Below are positions 4,886 to 8,653 of a stretch of DNA of 8,653 bases, piece by piece; the first letter of the stretch is position 1; each line of letters starts with the position of its first letter. Both the position numbers and the translations under genes were made by a program. A model generated the notes under the pieces. That model worked only from the letters and a program-made list of their open reading frames with translations. It did no database searches and had not been told where the DNA came from. Origin of the DNA: Sphingomonas sp. CCH9-E2 (GTDB taxonomy: Bacteria; Pseudomonadota; Alphaproteobacteria; Sphingomonadales; Sphingomonadaceae); assembly GCF_001557215.1 (NCBI RefSeq), contig NZ_LSJM01000125.1, forward strand, positions 1-8,653. Direction: 5' to 3'.

Positions 4886-5737
4886 ATGATCGACACCGCC
4901 GAAATGATTCACGAAGATGCGCTGCCGGGCGAGGAGCGCAAGCTCGACCCCAAGCCGCAATGGCAGCCGCGCTACCCAGGTTCGGGCAGGCTCGAGGGCA
5001 AGGTCGCGCTGATCACCGGTGCGGACAGCGGCATCGGCCGCGCAGTCGCTGCACTGTTCGCACGCGAAGGAGCCGACATTGCCATCCTCTATCTGCTCGA
5101 AGACGCCGACGCCGAAGAGACGAAGCGCATCGTCGAGGCCGAGGGCCGCCGCGCGATCCTGATCAAGGCCGATGTCGGATCAAGGAAGATGTGCGACCGC
5201 GCGGTTGAACAGACGATCGACGCCTTCGGGCGGCTTGATGTCCTCATCAACAATGCGGGCGAACAGCACCCCGACAAGGACATTCGCGACATTACCGAAG
5301 AGCAATTGCTCCGCACCTTTCAGACCAACATCTTCGGCATGTTCTACCTTGTGCAGGCCGCACTTCCACACCTGAAATCGGGCGCCGCGATTGTCAATTG
5401 TACATCCGTGACCATGTATCAGGGCTCGGCCGAGCTGCTCGATTATTCGAGCACCAAGGGTGCGATTACCGCATTCACCCGCTCGCTGTCGGAAAATCTC
5501 ATCGAGCAGGGCATTCGCGTCAACGCCGTCGCGCCCGGCCCGATCTGGACCCCGCTCAACCCCTGTGGCGGGGCATCGCCGGAAAAGCTCGAGAGTTTCG
5601 GCGAGGATACGCCGATGGGTCGCCCGGGCCAGCCGAATGAGGTTGCCCCTGCCTTCCTGTTCCTGGCGTGCGAGGATACGAGCTACATGTCGGGACAGGT
5701 CTTGCATCCCAATGGGGGCATCATCGTCAATGGCTGA
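4886..5737 (+). CDS. SDR-family oxidoreductase, YghA/YdaD type
   Basis: A 283-residue short-chain dehydrogenase/reductase, likely an NADP(H)-dependent aldehyde or sugar oxidoreductase in the cytoplasm. All family signatures are present: cofactor loop TGADSGIG (44-51), 'NNAG', catalytic Ser174, and Y187-SST-K191 in the YxxxK motif. The N-terminal 'PGSGRLEGKVALITG' and C-terminal 'NVAPGPIWT'-like and 'DTPMGRPGQPNEVAP' segments match the subgroup containing E. coli YghA and Bacillus YdaD/YhdF, known or suspected stress proteins. GGAG at 4876-4879 sits 6 nt before the ATG at 4886, so that start is preferred; the ATG at 4874 would add four residues (MERS). A possible GC-rich hairpin (ACCCCC 4843-4848 with GGGGGT 4865-4870) lies just upstream. 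The true substrate cannot be read from the sequence. Confidence 0.9.
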   Translation: MIDTAEMIHEDALPGEERKLDPKPQWQPRYPGSGRLEGKVALITGADSGIGRAVAALFAREGADIAILYLLEDADAEETKRIVEAEGRRAILIKADVGSRKMCDRAVEQTIDAFGRLDVLINNAGEQHPDKDIRDITEEQLLRTFQTNIFGMFYLVQAALPHLKSGAAIVNCTSVTMYQGSAELLDYSSTKGAITAFTRSLSENLIEQGIRVNAVAPGPIWTPLNPCGGASPEKLESFGEDTPMGRPGQPNEVAPAFLFLACEDTSYMSGQVLHPNGGIIVNG

Positions 5738-5785
5738 CCCAAGGGCCGATTGACCGGAACCGCATGGCGGCGCATCTGGGCCGCC

Positions 5786-6787
5786 ATGCGCTTCTTCTCC
5801 GACAATGCCGCCCCCGCCTGCCCCGAGGTGATCGCGGCGCTCTCCGCCGCCAATGTCCAGGACACCGCTTACGACGGCGACCGCTGGAGCGCGGCGCTCG
5901 ATGCGCGGTTTTCGGCGCTGTTCGGAATGGAGGTTGCAGTGCTGTGGGTGCCGACCGGCACCGCCGCCAACTGCCTCGCGCTCGCCTCGCTCTGCCCGCC
6001 TTTTGGCGGCGTGGTCTGCCACCGCGAGGCGCATATCCAGATGGACGAGGGCGGGGCGCCCGAATTCTACACCCACGGCGCCAAGCTCATGCTGGCCGAG
6101 GGGCCGGGCGCAAAGCTGACCCCCGACGCGATCCGCGCGGTGCTCGACGCGGTGAAACCCGGCGTCCACTGGGTTCAGCCGCACGCCATCTCGATCACCA
6201 ACGCGACCGAATATGGCCTTGCTTACAGCCCGGACGAGGTCGCGGCGATCGGGGAGCTGGCGCGCAGCCGGAACCTCGCGCTGCACATGGACGGCGCGCG
6301 CTTCGCCAATGCGGTCGTGCATCACGGCTGTGATCCGGCGGATGTAACGTGGCGCGCCGGGGTCGATGCGCTGAGCTTCGGGTTCATCAAGAATGGAGGC
6401 ATGAGCGCCGAAGCGCTCATCTTCTTCCGCCCCGACCTTGCCGAAACCTGCAAGATGCGGCGCAAGCGCGCGGGGCATCTCCAGTCCAAGGGCCGCTATC
6501 TCGCGGCGCAGCTGATCGCGATGCTCGACGACGATGTCTGGCTGCGCAACGCCCGCGCCGCCAATGCCGGGGCGGCATTGCTGGGCCGGGCCGCGCCGCA
6601 CCGGCTGGTGCATCCGGTCGAATCCAATGCCGTGTTCGTGCGGCTCAGCCCCGAGGAGGCCGCAGCGCTGCGTGCCCAAGGCTTCGACTTTTACGACTGG
6701 GGCGTGGGCGAGGCGCGCTTCGTCGTCGCCTGGGATCAGGACGATGCGGCGGTCGCCCCACTCGCTACGGCGCTCGCCGCGCTGTGA
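5786..6787 (+). CDS. Threonine aldolase-family PLP enzyme (low-specificity L-threonine aldolase-like)
   Basis: A 333-residue fold-type-I PLP enzyme of the beta-eliminating lyase/threonine aldolase family. The expected reaction is cleavage of L-threonine or allo-threonine to glycine and acetaldehyde. Visible residues are His83 in 'CHREAHI' (the ring-stacking His), D169 and R172 in 'HMDGARFANA' (Asp contacts the PLP nitrogen), and the Schiff-base lysine K202 in 'SFGFIKNGG'. The last motif resembles the Pseudomonas-type enzyme (SFGGTKNG), not the E. coli LtaE type. ATG 5786 gives the family-typical start MRFFSDNAAP. A TTG at 5750 preceded by AAGGG would add 12 residues without family resemblance, so it is less likely, although the ATG itself lacks a Shine-Dalgarno sequence. 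It lies 48 nt after the SDR gene and overlaps the EamA gene by 4 nt, consistent with one operon. It could feed glycine/threonine metabolism or act on another beta-hydroxy amino acid. Confidence 0.88.
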   Translation: MRFFSDNAAPACPEVIAALSAANVQDTAYDGDRWSAALDARFSALFGMEVAVLWVPTGTAANCLALASLCPPFGGVVCHREAHIQMDEGGAPEFYTHGAKLMLAEGPGAKLTPDAIRAVLDAVKPGVHWVQPHAISITNATEYGLAYSPDEVAAIGELARSRNLALHMDGARFANAVVHHGCDPADVTWRAGVDALSFGFIKNGGMSAEALIFFRPDLAETCKMRRKRAGHLQSKGRYLAAQLIAMLDDDVWLRNARAANAGAALLGRAAPHRLVHPVESNAVFVRLSPEEAAALRAQGFDFYDWGVGEARFVVAWDQDDAAVAPLATALAAL

Positions 6788-7713
6788 GCGAAGGCGCGCC
6801 AGCGGCCCCACGGCCCAATTCGACGCGGCTCGCGGTGCTGATCCCGTTCGGCATCGTCACGCTGATTTGGGGGTCGACCTGGCTGGTCATCACCGGCCAG
6901 CTCGGCGTGGTGCCACCGACCTGGTCGGTCACCTATCGCTTCCTCGTCGGCGGGGCGGCGATGCTGGTTTGGGCGGCATGGTCGCGCCAGCCGCTATGGC
7001 TCGATGCGCGCGGCATGAGGTTCGCGGCGTTGCTCGGGCTGATGCAGTTCGTGCTCAACTTCAACTTCGTCTACCGCGCGGAGATGCACGTCACCTCGGG
7101 CCTGGTCGCCGTGGTGTTCGCGCTCCTGCTCGTCCCCAATGCGATCCTGTCGCGCATCTTTCTGGGCCAGCTTATGGGGCGGCAGCTGCTGGTCGGATCG
7201 GTGGTGGCGGTGACCGGCGTCGCTTTGCTGTTCGTGCATGAGCTTCGCCGCGATCCGGCGGGCGCCGGCGAAGTCTATTACGGCATCGGCCTGACCCTGA
7301 TCGGCGTGCTGTGCGCCTCGGTCGCCAATGTGATGCAGGCGACCGAGACATCGAAACGCTATCCGATGGCAACGACGATCGCCTGGGCGATGCTGCTCGG
7401 CGCGGCAATGGACGGCAGCTTCGCCTGGCTCACCACCGGCCCGCCGGTGTTCGAATGGACCGCGACGTATATCGCGGGCGTGCTCTATCTCGGCATCGTC
7501 GCGTCCGCGGTGGCCTTCCCACTCTATTTCGGGATCATCCGCATCATCGGCCCGGCCAAGGCGGCCTATTCGAGCGTGCTGATCCCGGTGATCGCGATGC
7601 TGCTCTCGACGATTTTCGAGGGCTATCGCTGGTCGCTGCTGGCGGGAGCGGGCGCGGCGCTGGCCGGGGTCGGGCTGGTGGTCGCGCTCAAGGCGCGCAG
7701 GCCTGCGCGGTAA
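6784..7713 (+). CDS. EamA/DMT-family permease
   Basis: A 309-residue inner-membrane transporter of the drug/metabolite superfamily (EamA, two repeats of five helices). The first helix carries the typical 'TLIWGSTWLVITGQ' segment. Hydrophobic helices continue at regular intervals to 'GAGAALAGVGLVVAL' near the C-terminus, ten in all, with a basic tail (KARRPAR). Family members export amino acids, metabolites or toxic compounds; the substrate here is unknown. The start is GTG 6784, which overlaps the stop of the aldolase gene (GTGA), so translation is probably coupled and no separate Shine-Dalgarno sequence is needed. The association with an amino-acid-cleaving enzyme suggests an amino acid or derived metabolite as substrate (inference). 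The last 91 nt lie antisense to the end of the next gene. Confidence 0.9.
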   Translation: MSEGAPAAPRPNSTRLAVLIPFGIVTLIWGSTWLVITGQLGVVPPTWSVTYRFLVGGAAMLVWAAWSRQPLWLDARGMRFAALLGLMQFVLNFNFVYRAEMHVTSGLVAVVFALLLVPNAILSRIFLGQLMGRQLLVGSVVAVTGVALLFVHELRRDPAGAGEVYYGIGLTLIGVLCASVANVMQATETSKRYPMATTIAWAMLLGAAMDGSFAWLTTGPPVFEWTATYIAGVLYLGIVASAVAFPLYFGIIRIIGPAKAAYSSVLIPVIAMLLSTIFEGYRWSLLAGAGAALAGVGLVVALKARRPAR

Positions 7714-8447
7714 TCGGCAAAGCGCGGCGACCAGTTCAGCACGCGCTTCGCCTTGCCGTTCGCGACGCGGCGATTTTCGGCGTAGAAAGCGCGCGCCTGC
7801 GGCGACAGTTGCGCATTGGCCAGCGGGACGAGCGGCGGGACGGGCAGACCGAGCACGCGGCATCCGAACGCGATCACCTCGGACTGCGGCGCGGGTTCGT
7901 CGTCGGAGAGGTTATAGGCCCCGGGCGGCGCATCGAACCCGGCAATGACCCCGGCGGCAAGGTCGGTGACATGGATGCGGCTGAACACCTGCCCCGGGAC
8001 ATCGATCCGCCGCGCCTCGCCTGCGCAGATGCGGTCGAGCGGTGAGCGGCCCGGTCCGTAGATGCCGGGCAGGCGGAACACGCGCGCACCCAGCCCCAGC
8101 CACGCTGTATCCGCTGCCGCGCGCGTAGTGCGCCGCCCGGTCCCGGTCGGTGCGCTCTCATCGACCCACGCGCCCTGCGCATCGCCATAGACTCCGGTCG
8201 AGGACAGATAGCCGAGCCACGCCCCGCTATCCGCCAGCTCCGCGGCATAGGCGGCCAGCACCGGATCGGCCTCGTCCGGCGGGATCGAGGACAGGATATG
8301 CGTCGCCTGCGCAATCTCAAACCGCACCCGGTCGGCATCGTCGAAGGCAAGGTTCCCCGCGCGACCCGTCGCCACGATCCGAGCGGCGGGCAGCGCGGCG
8401 GCGATATGCCGCGCGCTGAATCCAAGACCGAAAATGAGGAGGCGCAT
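7623..8447 (-). CDS. Atypical NAD(P)-binding epimerase/SDR-like protein (YeeZ type)
   Basis: A 274-residue Rossmann-fold protein of the extended or atypical SDR type, related to E. coli YeeZ and other NAD-dependent epimerase-like proteins. The N-terminus 'RLLIFGLGFSARHIA' is a G-x-G-x4-H nucleotide-binding start. It continues with 'THILSSIPP', then 'YLSSTGVYGD', 'VFRLPGIYGPGRSPLDRI' and 'RIHVTDLAAGVIAGF'. After the 'VYG' tyrosine the classical lysine of YxxxK is replaced by Gln, so ordinary dehydrogenase chemistry is doubtful. ATG 8447 is preferred over the adjacent GTG 8450 because GGAGG (8452-8456 on the complementary strand) is better spaced from it. The last ~20 residues are Ala/Pro/Ser/Thr-rich and lie opposite the EamA gene. 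The M28 peptidase gene ends 24 nt upstream, so the two are probably cotranscribed. Function is not assignable. Confidence 0.85.
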   Translation of the reverse strand: MRLLIFGLGFSARHIAAALPAARIVATGRAGNLAFDDADRVRFEIAQATHILSSIPPDEADPVLAAYAAELADSGAWLGYLSSTGVYGDAQGAWVDESAPTGTGRRTTRAAADTAWLGLGARVFRLPGIYGPGRSPLDRICAGEARRIDVPGQVFSRIHVTDLAAGVIAGFDAPPGAYNLSDDEPAPQSEVIAFGCRVLGLPVPPLVPLANAQLSPQARAFYAENRRVANGKAKRVLNWSPRFADYRAGLRALSATTSPTPASAAPAPASSDQR

Positions 8448-8471
8448 CACGCCTCCACGATCCGGTTCAGC

Positions 8472-8653
8472 TCACTTCGCGCCATAGCCGTTGTACAGCG
8501 TCCCGAAGAAGTCACCCTTCTTCCACGCCGGACGCGCATCCGCATCGGCAATCTCGCGCGCGATCGCGTAATTCGCCTCGATGAAGCGCACGCCCTGATC
8601 CCACAGGATTTCGGGGTTGGTGATCTCGTCCGACGGGCGGTGATAGCGGCTCG
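8472..8653 (-). CDS. M28-family metallopeptidase, C-terminal end (5' end outside window)
   Basis: Sixty residues and the stop codon are visible; the rest lies beyond the right edge. Reading toward the C-terminus, the protein shows 'SRYHRPSDEITNPEILWDQG', then 'VRFIEANYAIAREIADADAR', then 'PAWKKGDFFGTLYNGYGAK'. The YHRPSDE motif is the last zinc-ligand histidine segment of M28 (aminopeptidase Y/S-like) peptidases, and the following helix and 'PAWKKGDFF' tail are typical of exported M28 enzymes in this lineage. The catalytic Asp/Glu residues, the first metal ligands and any signal peptide would be upstream and cannot be checked. It precedes the epimerase-like gene by 24 nt in the same direction. 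Confidence 0.8.
   Translation of the reverse strand, partial: SRYHRPSDEITNPEILWDQGVRFIEANYAIAREIADADARPAWKKGDFFGTLYNGYGAK

Noticed and set aside
5180..6811. Very long minus-strand open frame (about 543 codons) opposite the SDR and aldolase genes
   Set aside because: It spans two genes with clear active-site motifs on the other strand, and its composition is typical of antisense frames in GC-rich genomes.
6994..7863. Minus-strand open frame opposite the EamA gene
   Set aside because: It overlaps the transporter's membrane helices and part of the epimerase-like gene in another frame; its product is low-complexity and charged, with no family resemblance.
1..8653. CRISPR arrays, tRNA/rRNA genes, insertion sequences, phage genes or attachment sites
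   Set aside because: I saw no spaced repeats, tRNA-like cloverleaf, transposase motif or terminal inverted repeats; the coding style is uniform across the window.

Overview
The window is very GC-rich and densely coded. Several features point to an alphaproteobacterium, most likely a sphingomonad (Sphingomonas or a close relative). These are the GC-rich codon use, the protein repertoire (an OMPLA-type phospholipase with a long N-terminal extension, a DUF421/YetF protein, a YghA/YdaD-type SDR, an M28 peptidase), and a GGAAC-N17-GTT element of the type read by the alphaproteobacterial general-stress sigma factor EcfG. The lineage is inferred from style; there is no rRNA or marker gene to prove it.

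Layout. On the plus strand from the left edge: the end of a Pro/Ala/Thr-rich exported protein (3-476), an outer-membrane phospholipase A (533-1639), a signal-peptide-bearing PrxQ/BCP-type peroxiredoxin (1660-2205) and a diguanylate cyclase (2319-3344). The first three look like one envelope-related transcription unit. A 167-nt AT-rich intergenic region follows (3345-3511). It holds two long inverted repeats and a near-consensus sigma-54 promoter, and leads into two tiny tandem genes of 36 and 32 codons (3512-3622, 3652-3750). Their products are related single-helix hydrophobic peptides. A GC-rich hairpin separates them from a convergent minus-strand pair: a DUF421/YetF membrane protein (3773-4252) and an unrecognised single-pass membrane protein (4252-4809) joined by a TGATG stop/start overlap.

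A short divergent intergenic region (4810-4885) carries the EcfG-like promoter and opens a plus-strand run. This contains an SDR of the stress-associated YghA/YdaD family (4886-5737), a threonine-aldolase-family PLP enzyme (5786-6787) and an EamA-family permease (6784-7713), the last two overlapping by 4 nt. The right end is on the minus strand: an atypical NAD(P)-binding epimerase-like protein (7623-8447), whose 3' end overlaps the EamA gene tail to tail by 91 nt, and upstream of it the C-terminal end of an M28 metallopeptidase that runs off the window (8472-8653).

The most interesting part is 3355-3771. Two paralogous micro-membrane proteins, too short for ordinary gene calling, each have a good Shine-Dalgarno sequence. 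They sit behind a sigma-54 promoter with an inverted repeat at about -98, the usual distance for an enhancer-binding activator, and a second palindrome just upstream of the -24 element. This looks like a compact, tightly switched small-protein module next to a c-di-GMP synthase. Its function is unknown to me.
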